The notes beneath the pieces are model-generated. The model ran no database searches. It was not told the DNA's origin and saw only the letters and a list, made by a program, of their open reading frames with translations. 64,000 nt of DNA from an uncultured Eubacteriales bacterium (GTDB lineage: Bacteria > Bacillota > Clostridia > Oscillospirales > CAG-272), in contig CAKTAA010000003.1 in assembly GCA_934526185.1 (NCBI GenBank), positions 1 to 64,000 on the forward strand, written 5' to 3'. Position numbers and translations under genes: made by a program. The first letter of the stretch is position 1. Every line of letters starts with the position of its first letter. Of this stretch, positions 8,925 to 17,261 are shown in pieces.

Positions 8925-10265
8925 TTATTCAGTTTTTTTCTTTTTCATCACAACAACGATAACAACGACAACCGCAATGACAACAACCGCGATAATTACA
9001 CCGATAATAACCGGATTCATTCCGCCGTCATCCTTATTATTGTCCACACTCTTTGTATCCGTTGTCTTTGCCGTGTCGGTAGAGGTATCCGCCCCCGTAT
9101 CTGCGCCGGTATCCTCCCCGCTTGTATCAACCGTTTCGCCCTTCTGAGCTGCTATATATGCCGCTCTGCCGTCAGCATCAAGTACGTTTCCTTCATCGTC
9201 TTTCGGATCCGCAACCCACTCGTCGATTACAAAATAATCATATGTTTTCCAATCCATTACATCTGTTTCGCCGTTCAGTGTATAGACAGCTTTCTTTTCA
9301 CCGCCGTCATATACGTCGGTCAGAATGATGTTCAGTCCCATTTCCGTGCCGCCGCCGTATTCCGGCCACATTGCGAAAATTTCAACATTGTATCCGGTTT
9401 CCGTCTTCCGAACAGCCGCAAAGGAACTATCGTCATTCTGAAGCGGTTTTAAAGAATCTATCAGTGAATTTCCCCAACCGATAAAGTCGTTGTTAGAAAA
9501 ATATTTTGAATTGTTCTTATCCGTCGGAATTTTTTCGCCCACGCTGAAATCCAGAGGCTCAGTCGAGTCTGGCAGGTGGTAGAATTTTTCATCGGGATTC
9601 CATTCAAATCCGCTTTCAAAATAATAATAGTTGCCGTCTTCTTTGTTATAAAGGGCGTTTTTGCCCACTGACAGTTCCCACTCTTCATCCAATGCCTTTT
9701 TAGAATCGATCCATTCTTTAGACCATTGGTGACCGTCATCCATCCATTCGTTGTACACAAAGCCCGTGTGATCCATGCGGTATGAGCGGAGAGTGCTTTG
9801 CTCCAAATTCCACGGCCAGCTTCCGTCATCATCATCAGGGTTGTCTCGGAACCAGGGGCTCACGCTGTGGTCGCCGTTATCCCTGTCAAAAATAAGCTCA
9901 ATGCTGTCAAAGGACATGCTTGCCGCCTCTTCAATTTGCTGCTCCTGCGTGGGATCAATCAGCTCACTGTCTGTTACCTCAATAAAAATTCTCATACAAG
10001 TATCAACCAGCATATAAACCTTTGCGGAAGCTCCGGAATTCTCACCTTCAATCAGTTTGTTGACTTCCAGAATCAAGCTGTCATTGTACTCCGGCTCCTT
10101 GATGCCGTCCAGCCTGAGGATATCCTGAAAATCGCCGTCATAGTCCCAGCCCTCGTAGTCCTTTTTGGTTTCACCCAAAAAATCATTTTCGATATACGCG
10201 GCAGCATTCAGCAACATTGATGAACACATGAATGCTGCCAGCATAACGGCTCCGAGCTTTTTCAT
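8925..10265 (-). CDS. Membrane-anchored CBM9-like surface protein (paralogue pair member A)
   Basis: The 446-aa product has a signal peptide (MKKLGAVMLAAFMCSSMLLN), then YIENDFLGETKKDYEGWDYD, a CBM9/DOMON-like domain (ILRLDGIKEPEYNDSLIL, FDSIELIFDRDNGD, EMGLNIILTDVYDGG), an insert rich in aromatic residues (DHTGFVYNEWMDDG), a Thr/Asp repeat linker, and one C-terminal helix with the tail VVMKKKKTE. MKKLG at 10265 is taken as the start because it aligns with the paralogue; the ribosome site AGGGGGG lies 8 nt upstream and overlaps an ATG 9 nt earlier. The last 65 residues are almost identical to those of the next gene. It has its own terminator. Function beyond ligand binding at the cell surface is unknown. 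Confidence 0.8.
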   Translation of the reverse strand: MKKLGAVMLAAFMCSSMLLNAAAYIENDFLGETKKDYEGWDYDGDFQDILRLDGIKEPEYNDSLILEVNKLIEGENSGASAKVYMLVDTCMRIFIEVTDSELIDPTQEQQIEEAASMSFDSIELIFDRDNGDHSVSPWFRDNPDDDDGSWPWNLEQSTLRSYRMDHTGFVYNEWMDDGHQWSKEWIDSKKALDEEWELSVGKNALYNKEDGNYYYFESGFEWNPDEKFYHLPDSTEPLDFSVGEKIPTDKNNSKYFSNNDFIGWGNSLIDSLKPLQNDDSSFAAVRKTETGYNVEIFAMWPEYGGGTEMGLNIILTDVYDGGEKKAVYTLNGETDVMDWKTYDYFVIDEWVADPKDDEGNVLDADGRAAYIAAQKGETVDTSGEDTGADTGADTSTDTAKTTDTKSVDNNKDDGGMNPVIIGVIIAVVVIAVVVVIVVVMKKKKTE

Positions 10266-10280
10266 TTTTTGCATCCCCCC

Positions 10281-10298
10281 TGCTAATATGCATTAGCA
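10281..10298. promoter_or_regulatory. Palindrome just upstream of the 8925-10265 gene
   Basis: TGCTAATATGCATTAGCA forms a 7-bp inverted repeat with a 4-nt centre, 16 nt before the start codon and next to the ribosome site. It could be an operator or a translation-blocking hairpin. No regulator is identified. Confidence 0.35.
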
Positions 10299-10463
10299 TC
10301 TCGGCATGAAAATCTATATTTTTCCTGCTGAAAAGAATCAGGATGTTTCGCGGTCCGAATCAGTCAGTGTCTGCCTCCGGCCCTACTCTTGCAGCTCGGC
10401 TGCGGAAAAAACAAACAGGAGCAAAATAGGGATGCAGACCGTGCTTCCAGCTATGTATTGCGA

Positions 10464-10508
10464 AAAAAACGCATGCAACCGAGGATGCACCCGACACATG
10501 CGTTTTTT
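10464..10508. terminator. Intrinsic terminator between the CBM9 paralogues
   Basis: A 12-bp stem AAAAAACGCATG (10464-10475) with CATGCGTTTTTT (10497-10508) that carries U-tracts in both directions. It lies 65 nt below the stop of the gene at 10573-11925. Confidence 0.8.
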
Positions 10509-10572
10509 CCGTCGATTTAACCGAAACAGATTACTGAATCAGCGTTTTTGTTCTGCCTGTCAAATATTCCGT

Positions 10573-11925
10573 TTATTCAGTTTTCTTCTTTTTCATTACG
10601 ACAACGATGACGGCAACGGCAACGATAACAACAACCGCGATGATTACACCAATAATAACCGGACTCATTCCGCCGTCATCCTTATTATTGTCCACGCTCT
10701 TTGTATCCGTTGTCTTTGCTGTGTCGGTGGAGGTATCTTTGGACGTATCTGCGCCGGTATCCTCTGTTGTGTCAACCGCTTCGCCCTTCTGAGCCGCTAT
10801 ATATGCTGCCCTGCCGTCCTCCTCCAATATATTTCCTTCATCGTCATACGGCATTGCAATATCCATGCCCAGAGTGAAGTAATCCATCTCTTTCCAGTCC
10901 ATGGGATCCGCCGCGCCGTTCAGCGAATAAGCGGATTTCTTGTTGCCGCCGTCATACACATCGGTCAGAACCACGTTAACACCGAATTCTGTCCCCTCAG
11001 CGTACGCTGTCATCATGGCGCAGATTTCCACGTTGTAACCGTTTTCTGTTTTCTGTACAGCGACCGCCGTATTGGGATCGTTGGGATCTGTACATTTCAT
11101 GCTGCTATCTAACGTGCCGCCCCAGCCGATCATGTCGGCATTTGAGAAATACTTGCCGTCATCCTCCACAAGCGGGAGTTTTTCAGCCTTGCTCAGATCC
11201 AATGGGGTTGTTGTGTCTTTATATACATAGCAGAGCTGATCCTTATTCCACTCAATGCCTTCTTCAATATAATAATATGTCTGATCCTCTTCTACCCAGA
11301 GGGCATTTTCACCTCCCGTCAATGCCCAATCTTCGCCGAACTCAGCTTTTTTAGCATCGCTCCACTCCTTGGTGCCTAATTTATGCCCGTCATCCATCCA
11401 TTCGTTGTACAGGAAGTTTGTGTGGTCCATACGGTATATGCAGTAAGGCGTCTGGCCCTTGACTCTCCATGGATAGCTTCCGTCATCGTCATCAGGCGCG
11501 TCCCGGAACCATGGGCTTACATCAAGATTGCCGTTGTCGGTGTTCAGAATAATCTGGACACAGTCAAAGGACTGCACACCGGTTACCTCTTCCACCTGCT
11601 GATCCTGTGTAGGATCGACAAGCTCTTTATCCGTCACCTCAACAAATATTCTCAGACTTGTGTCGTGAAGAATATATACCTTAGCGCTCGCGCCGGTGTC
11701 CTCCCCCTCAATGAGCTTATCCACTGTCATGATCAGACCGTCGTTGTATTCCGGCTCTTTTATGCCGTCCAACTTGAGGATATCATCAAAGTTTCCGTCC
11801 CAGCCCCAGCCCTCGTAGTCTTTTTTGGTTTCGCCGAGCGTGTCGTTTTCGATATACGCGGAAACGTTCACCAGCATTGCCGAACACATGAGTACTGCCA
11901 GCAGAATGGCTGTCAATTTTTTCAT
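10573..11925 (-). CDS. Membrane-anchored CBM9-like surface protein (paralogue pair member B)
   Basis: The 450-aa product matches the 8925-10265 protein throughout: signal peptide (MKKLTAILLAVLMCSAMLVN), YIENDTLGETKKDYEGWGWD, ILKLDGIKEPEYNDGLIM, FDCVQIILNTDNGN, FGVNVVLTDVYDGG, then a Thr/Asp linker, a single helix and VVMKKKKTE. Divergence is greatest in the middle of the domain and almost nil in the anchor. The ATG at 11925 has AAAGGG 9 nt upstream. A strong sigma-A promoter lies about 440 nt upstream, giving a long leader. The pair is a tandem duplication in which only the ligand-binding face has drifted, suggesting different targets. Confidence 0.8.
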   Translation of the reverse strand: MKKLTAILLAVLMCSAMLVNVSAYIENDTLGETKKDYEGWGWDGNFDDILKLDGIKEPEYNDGLIMTVDKLIEGEDTGASAKVYILHDTSLRIFVEVTDKELVDPTQDQQVEEVTGVQSFDCVQIILNTDNGNLDVSPWFRDAPDDDDGSYPWRVKGQTPYCIYRMDHTNFLYNEWMDDGHKLGTKEWSDAKKAEFGEDWALTGGENALWVEEDQTYYYIEEGIEWNKDQLCYVYKDTTTPLDLSKAEKLPLVEDDGKYFSNADMIGWGGTLDSSMKCTDPNDPNTAVAVQKTENGYNVEICAMMTAYAEGTEFGVNVVLTDVYDGGNKKSAYSLNGAADPMDWKEMDYFTLGMDIAMPYDDEGNILEEDGRAAYIAAQKGEAVDTTEDTGADTSKDTSTDTAKTTDTKSVDNNKDDGGMSPVIIGVIIAVVVIVAVAVIVVVMKKKKTE

Positions 11926-12362
11926 TTTTTGATCCCTTTCTTCTTTATAAAATTGGATTGCGAATAGACTTAATATTCAACAATATGGCGCTTCCTATCC
12001 CCTCCATTCTATGGAAATACAGCGCCGCCTACATCATTTCTATTCATTGATACGTCAAATGATACCCGAACAGAATCATTTCGGTCTCTAACACTGTTTT
12101 CCGCAGACAGCTCCTCTCATCTGCTCAGTTTATCCCGGCAGGGTTCCGCAAGTGGTATTTGAAACAAATTTCATACTGAGTCAACTATGAAATCTTCCGG
12201 AGCGCACCCTTCTTGTCGGTTGCTAACCGATTGTGGACTCCGTTTCAGACCACGGAAACCTGCTGACATCCTGTTTTCAAAGTCAGACATATTCTCGGCA
12301 ACCATCCAAATTGAGACAGAAGCTGGTTTCGTTTTTATATCATTTTTCTTTAATCTGCTATC

Positions 12363-12391
12363 ATTATAGCCTACAGGATATAAATTGTCAA
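12363..12391 (-). promoter_or_regulatory. Consensus sigma-A promoter driving the CBM9 paralogue at 11925
   Basis: Minus strand: TTGACA (12391-12386), a 17-nt spacer, TATAAT (12368-12363), a perfect match to consensus at both elements. The next coding start in this direction is at 11925, so the leader would be about 430 nt. Confidence 0.85.
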
Positions 12392-12538
12392 GATATTCAT
12401 AAAATTTTTGGTCAATAATACCAAATTTCAATATTTGCTTTTGGATAAAACACGAATAGGGACCGGCGTCTTTCAGGATTTTCAGGGAAAGCAACCGGCA
12501 TTTGTAACTGCAGGCGGAAGAACGTCATACAGAAAGAG

Positions 12539-12571
12539 AGGCTGTCCGGGAACATGGACAGCCTTTTTTTC
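12539..12571 (+). terminator. Intrinsic terminator with no upstream gene
   Basis: The stem AGGCTGTCC (12539-12547) pairs with GGACAGCCT (12556-12564) and seven Ts follow on the plus strand. No plus-strand gene ends nearby, so it may close a small RNA or be a relic. Confidence 0.7.
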
Positions 12572-12851
12572 ATGCATAAAATCCGTAATGTTTTTCAGCT
12601 TCCGCGCGTCGGTGCGTTTGCAAATCATTTCCGCGCACCGCGGCCGTATCGCCGGCAAACGCCGGTAATTTTTTTATTTTCCGCCGTTTCTGACGCAGCA
12701 ATGATCCGGTACGATACCTGAAATTGCCGTCCGAGGCGCTGCCATTTGGTTTCAAATAAGAAAGCACCCGCCTGTCATCGAAGCCCTGCGGCGCTCAGAT
12801 GCTTGCCTCATCATTCAACGATGACGAGGCGGGCCTTGCCGCACGGAAATC

Positions 12852-12900
12852 GGAACCCGCCGCATTTGCGGCGGGAGACCTTTTCATGCCTGAGTTATAC
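12852..12900. repeat. Hairpin repeat, copy A (IS200/IS605-end-like)
   Basis: GGAACCCGCCGC, loop ATTT, GCGGCGGG, then GAGACC and GCCTGAGTTATA. The same order (GGAACCCGCC, hairpin, GGCGGGGACATC, GCCTAAGTTATA) recurs at 31725-31767. Hairpins of this kind mark right ends of IS200/IS605-type elements, but no transposase or TnpB gene is present. Confidence 0.45.
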
Positions 12901-12924
12901 AGGATTTTTACGTTCAAATAAACT

Positions 12925-15561
12925 TCAGACCGTTCCGAGCTGTGCTATTGCCTGCTCAATGCCCGCAAGTTTTTCTCCGTATTTCGCAAGCTTTTCCCGC
13001 TCTGCATTGACTACCGCCTCCGGCGCGCGGGATACAAAATTCTCATTTTCCAGCTTGCCCTTCACGCGGCTGATTTCCGAGATCGCATTTTCCCGCTCCT
13101 TCGTCAGGCGCTGCCGTTCCTTATCCAGATCGATCATCTCCGCCAGCGGGATAAAGATTCTCGCCTTTTCCGTCACAATCTGCACGGTTTTGGACAGTTC
13201 ACCGTCGTAAACGCGGCAAACCTCCACCTCCGAGGCCGACGCCAGTTTGATGAAGAAAACGGCTGTCGCCTCCGAAAAGGTTTCCGTATCCTCTGTCTGA
13301 ATGTATACCTTTGCCTTTCTGGACGGCGGCACGTTCATCTCCGCGCGCCGGTTGCGAATCGCCTGAATTGCTGCAATCAGGCGTTCCATACTCGCCTCTT
13401 CGACGGCAAATGACAGCTCCGGATTCTCAGACGGATACTCGCTTATCATGATGCTCTCTCCCACGTGCGGCAGCTTCTGCCAAATCTCTTCCGTGATAAA
13501 CGGCATGAACGGGTGCAGCAGTTTCATAGTGCCGCCGAGAACATAGCAAAGCACCTGCTGCGCCGCAAGATTTGACGCACTTCCCCGCTCATTCAGTCTC
13601 GGCTTGACCAGCTCAATGTACCAGTCGCAGAACACATCCCACAAAAAATCATACAGCTTGGTCAGCGCCATACCGATTTCATAGCGATCCAGATTGAGCT
13701 GCACTTCTCCTGCCAGCCGGTTGAAGCGCGAAAGAATCCAGCGATCCTCAAGCCGCAGCTCGCCCGCCTGCGGAAGCGCCGCCTCGGTAATATCCAGATT
13801 CATCAGCACAAACCGCGCCGCGTTCCATATCTTGTTGCAGAAGTTCCGCGCCGCTTCGATTTTTTCATCGGAAAATCTCATGTCGTTGCCCGGAGAGTTG
13901 CCCGTGGCCAGCGCAAAGCGAAGCGCGTCCGCGCCGTATTTTTCCACCAAATCCAGCGGATCGATACCGTTGCCGAGAGATTTTGACATTTTGCGCCCCT
14001 GTGCGTCCCGCACCAGGCCATGGATCAGCACGTCCGAAAACGGCTTTTTGCCGGTATATGCAAGACCGGAAAAAATCATGCGGGATACCCAGAAGGTAAT
14101 GATATCGTACCCGGTGACCAGCGTATCAGTCGGGTAGAAATAGTCAAGCTCAGGTGTTTTCTCCGGCCATCCGAGTGCAGAAAACGGCCAGAGCGCCGAG
14201 GAAAACCACGTGTCCAGCGTGTCGGGATCCTGACGCATCGCACCTCCGCAGGATGGACAAACGGGCGAATCCTCTTTGGTCACCACGGTTTCTCCGCACG
14301 CGTCGCAGTAGAACGCAGGAATCCGGTGTCCCCACCAGAGCTGGCGGGAAATGCACCAGTCACGGATATTTTCCATCCAGTGGAAATAGTTCTTTTCAAA
14401 ACGCTCGGGAATGAACCGGATATCGCCGTTTTTCACAGCCTCAATCGCCGGCTTTGCCAGAGTCTCCATGCGGACAAACCACTGCATGGAAACGCGCGGT
14501 TCCACAGTCGTCGAACAGCGGTAGCAGGTACCGACATTGTGCGCGTGTTCCTCAGTGCGGATCAGGTATCCCTCCGCCTCCAGATCCTGTACAATCGCTT
14601 TGCGCGCCTCGTAGCGATCCATTCCTGCGTACCTCGGATAATCCTCCGTAATCTTCGCGTCCGGCGTCAGGCAGTTCAGTACGGGCAGATTGTGGCGGCG
14701 TCCCACTTCAAAGTCATTCGGGTCATGTGCCGGTGTAATTTTCACCACACCGGTCCCGAAATCCATCTCGACATACGGATCAGCCACCACCGGAATCTCA
14801 CGTCCCACCAGAGGCAGACGCACCGTTTTGCCTACAGCCTCGCGGTATCTTTCATCCGAGGGATGCACGGCCACCGCCGTGTCACCGAGCAGCGTTTCGG
14901 GACGCGTGGTCGCCAGCTCCAAAAATCCGCTGCCGTCCGTAAACGGGTATCTGAGATGCCAGAAATGACCGGCCTTTTCCTCATACTCCACTTCCGCGTC
15001 GGAAATCGATGTCAGACAGTGCGGACACCAGTTGATGATCCGCTCGCCCCGGTAGATCAGGCCCTTCTCATACAGACGCACGAAAACCTCGCGGACCGCA
15101 CGGGAACAGCCGTCGTCCAACGTGAAGCGTGTGCGTGACCAGTCGCAGGAGGCGCCGAGCTTCTTCAATTGTTCAATGATTCTTCCGCCGTATTTATCCT
15201 TCCAGGCCCAGGCGCGTTCAAGAAACCCCTCACGGCCGACGTCGTCCTTGTTCAGACCATCTTTCCGCATGGCTTCCACAATTTTCGCCTCCGTGGCAAT
15301 TGACGCGTGATCCGTTCCCGGCAGCCACAGCGCGCTGAAGCCCTGCATCCGCTTATATCGGATCAGAATATCCTGCAGAGTGTTGTCAAGGGCATGTCCC
15401 ATATGAAGCTGACCTGTGATATTCGGAGGCGGAATGACAATGGTATACGATTGCTTTTTCTCATCAATTTCAGGTGTGAAATAGCCGTGCTCGCACCACA
15501 TTCCGTATATCCGGTCCTCTATTTCGCCCGGCTGATAAGTTTTGCTCAGTTCCTCTGCCAA
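12925..15561 (-). CDS. valS: Valyl-tRNA synthetase
   Basis: The 878-aa protein is a class I synthetase that charges tRNA-Val. The HIGH motif is in [17 protein letters not shown] (residues 53-56) and the KMSKS motif in [11 protein letters not shown] (near 525). The editing domain carries [19 protein letters not shown]. The C-terminal anticodon-binding region is followed by the coiled-coil arm typical of ValRS ([20 protein letters not shown], final 70 residues). Full length. The start is a TTG at 15561 with GGAG 9 nt upstream; the nearby ATG is out of frame. I looked for a T-box leader upstream and found none. Confidence 0.95.
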   Translation of the reverse strand: MAEELSKTYQPGEIEDRIYGMWCEHGYFTPEIDEKKQSYTIVIPPPNITGQLHMGHALDNTLQDILIRYKRMQGFSALWLPGTDHASIATEAKIVEAMRKDGLNKDDVGREGFLERAWAWKDKYGGRIIEQLKKLGASCDWSRTRFTLDDGCSRAVREVFVRLYEKGLIYRGERIINWCPHCLTSISDAEVEYEEKAGHFWHLRYPFTDGSGFLELATTRPETLLGDTAVAVHPSDERYREAVGKTVRLPLVGREIPVVADPYVEMDFGTGVVKITPAHDPNDFEVGRRHNLPVLNCLTPDAKITEDYPRYAGMDRYEARKAIVQDLEAEGYLIRTEEHAHNVGTCYRCSTTVEPRVSMQWFVRMETLAKPAIEAVKNGDIRFIPERFEKNYFHWMENIRDWCISRQLWWGHRIPAFYCDACGETVVTKEDSPVCPSCGGAMRQDPDTLDTWFSSALWPFSALGWPEKTPELDYFYPTDTLVTGYDIITFWVSRMIFSGLAYTGKKPFSDVLIHGLVRDAQGRKMSKSLGNGIDPLDLVEKYGADALRFALATGNSPGNDMRFSDEKIEAARNFCNKIWNAARFVLMNLDITEAALPQAGELRLEDRWILSRFNRLAGEVQLNLDRYEIGMALTKLYDFLWDVFCDWYIELVKPRLNERGSASNLAAQQVLCYVLGGTMKLLHPFMPFITEEIWQKLPHVGESIMISEYPSENPELSFAVEEASMERLIAAIQAIRNRRAEMNVPPSRKAKVYIQTEDTETFSEATAVFFIKLASASEVEVCRVYDGELSKTVQIVTEKARIFIPLAEMIDLDKERQRLTKERENAISEISRVKGKLENENFVSRAPEAVVNAEREKLAKYGEKLAGIEQAIAQLGTV

Positions 15562-15727
15562 CTTTCATCTCTCCTTTGCTTGTTCATTTCTGTGTGAGCA
15601 TACTCACTTCTGTTGCTGTAAAGCAGGAGGCGCCGCTTCCGGCATCGGCCTACTTCCGCTCCCCTGCCGGTATCCCTGAAGGTCATTTCTTTGCATTTCT
15701 TCGTGTTGTACTTCTACGCGCCTTTCA

Positions 15728-16183
15728 TTACGCTCTGACTTTTATTGGTGTATAATAATCCATTTGCTCATAGCCCATAATTTTACGCGCAAGCGGCGGT
15801 GTAATAATATTTCCAAGCTCCGGGCGGTCCGTGTCCCGTTCAAAACCATGGATACCCAAAAATTCATCGACCTCTTTTGCCATGGCATCCACCTCCGTTT
15901 TTTGATCAATATCCGTTGCAACGGCATACAATCCGCCTTTAAAGTCAACAATTTCGTATTCAGCCGGTACATTCATGCCCTCTCTGTACACATATAACCA
16001 ATGGAATCCCCCAGATTTCTGCCATTCCCCATCCCAAAGCAGAAAATCTCTGGGGAATATTTCCCGCGGCTATGATAAAAACCATTCGCTGAATCGTTCC
16101 AGCTTCCCTTCGCCGAACATCCCGATTCCGGATGATGCCATTTTACAATCAGGAATTTCGTAGATTCGGATACTCTGCATTCC
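15728..16183 (-). pseudogene. GyrI-like small-molecule-binding protein interrupted by an in-frame amber codon
   Basis: The frame runs from an ATG at 16183 (AAGGAGG 8 nt upstream) to a stop at 15728 and would encode about 151 residues. The first part reads SIRIYEIPDCKMASSGIG and FGEGKLERFSEWF; the second reads PREIFPRDFLLWDGEW, then FHWLYVYREGMNVPAEYEI, GGLYAVATDIDQKTEVDAM and GNIITPPLARKIMGYEQMDY. Together these are the GyrI-like effector-binding domain that usually forms the C-terminus of AraC-type regulators or stands alone. A single TAG (16072-16070) breaks it at about codon 38, where relatives have a Ser/Leu-Pro turn. There is no frameshift. The high conservation after the stop suggests a recent mutation, or a restart at an internal ATG (15991 or 15976). 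Confidence 0.75.
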
Positions 16184-16363
16184 ATCGGCCTCCTTGCAAT
16201 GGCAGCATTTTGCGCGGATCTTAAAATAAAGGAGCTTCAAATAATTTCGCAAAAGCGATCTGAAACGATTTGAAAGCTTCATAACCGTCTGAATACCGCA
16301 GCTCCTCGAATTTCTGTTCAAGGCACTTATCGGCCATCGCAGCAGCCCGATATCCGGTTCAGG

Positions 16364-17092
16364 TCACTCGCCGTCGTCCCAGTTGTGGTAGACCTCCTGT
16401 ACGTCGTCGTTGTCCTCAAGATGCTCCAAAAGCAGGTTCATATGCTTGATGTCGTCCTCGTTCTGCAGAGTGACATACGTTGCGGGAATTCTGTCCGGCT
16501 CCGCCGACAAAATGTCATAGCCCTTCTGTTCCAGCGCTTCTCTGACCGCCCCAAGATCATCCGGCTCCGTATAAATTTCAAATACATCCTCGTCCGCAAC
16601 GAAATCCGCAGCGCCGGCCTCCAGTGCCTCCTCCATCAGCTTGTCCTCGTCCAGCTCCCCGCGTTCAATGATAATAACGCCTTTGGTTTCAAACAGGTAG
16701 GAAACGCAGCCGCTCTGCCCCAGATTTCCGCCGAACTTATCAAAATAATGCCGTACCTCGGATGCCGTCCGGTTGCGGTTGTCCGTCGTGGTCTCCACAA
16801 TGACGGCGATACCGGAAGGCCCGTAGCCCTCGTATGTGATTTCCTCGTAGAGAACACCGTCGCCGCCGCCCGCAGCTTTTTTGATCACGCGTTCGATGTT
16901 GTCATTCGGCACATTGTTGCTTTTGGCCTTAGCGATAAGATCTCTCAGTCTCGGATTGCTTACCGGGTCCGCCCCGCCGCTTTTTACGGCAATCGTGATC
17001 TCTTTTCCGATTTTTGTGAAAACCTTTGCGCGCTGTGCGTCGGTTTTCTCCTTTTTGTGCATGATATTCTTCCATTTACTGTGTCCGGACAT
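16364..17092 (-). CDS. yebC: YebC/PmpR-family protein
   Basis: The 242-aa product opens with MSGHSKWKNIMHKKEKTDAQ, the family signature, and continues with FTKIGKEITIAVKSGGADP and YEGYGPSGIAVIVE. Family members bind DNA as regulators, and recent work links some YebC proteins to ribosomes stalled on proline-rich stretches. The length is normal. The start at 17092 is chosen from the family N-terminus; a GTG at 17119 in frame has a comparable ribosome site, so a 9-residue extension is possible. It lies between valS and argS on the same strand, in a translation-related neighbourhood. Confidence 0.93.
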   Translation of the reverse strand: MSGHSKWKNIMHKKEKTDAQRAKVFTKIGKEITIAVKSGGADPVSNPRLRDLIAKAKSNNVPNDNIERVIKKAAGGGDGVLYEEITYEGYGPSGIAVIVETTTDNRNRTASEVRHYFDKFGGNLGQSGCVSYLFETKGVIIIERGELDEDKLMEEALEAGAADFVADEDVFEIYTEPDDLGAVREALEQKGYDILSAEPDRIPATYVTLQNEDDIKHMNLLLEHLEDNDDVQEVYHNWDDGE

Positions 17093-17261
17093 GCTGATAT
17101 ACCCTGCGGCCGGCGTCACGCCGGCCCTACCTTTCTATTCAAAATACGCAAAAGCTTCAAATAACAGTCTTTTCTCCGCTCCTCATACTGCCGAGTAAAA
17201 AGTCCGTCATGCAGCAATCAAAGCCTGCCGCCCCTATAGACGGGGCATTCTGCTTTTTGGA

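Larger units (their letters stand above)
11926..12924. other. 1-kb region without a gene: leader of surface-protein gene, orphan terminator, repeat
   Basis: This region holds a minus-strand sigma-A promoter (12363-12391) and about 430 nt of untranslated leader reading toward the gene at 11925. It also holds a plus-strand terminator with no gene before it (12539-12570) and a hairpin repeat (12852-12900). A minus-strand frame at 12171-12494 overlaps the promoter and has no ribosome site or family resemblance, so I do not call it a gene. Confidence 0.6.

Noticed and set aside
12171..12494. Minus-strand frame of 107 codons upstream of the CBM9 paralogue
   Set aside because: It overlaps a consensus promoter, has no ribosome site, ends in unstructured text and resembles no family; more likely part of a leader.
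14020..15138. Long plus-strand frame antisense to valS
   Set aside because: Shadow of valS codon structure; no ribosome site and an amino-acid mix unlike real proteins.
15562..15727. T-box riboswitch expected before valS
   Set aside because: No AGGGTGG-type antiterminator or specifier hairpin was found here or before argS (18990-19332).
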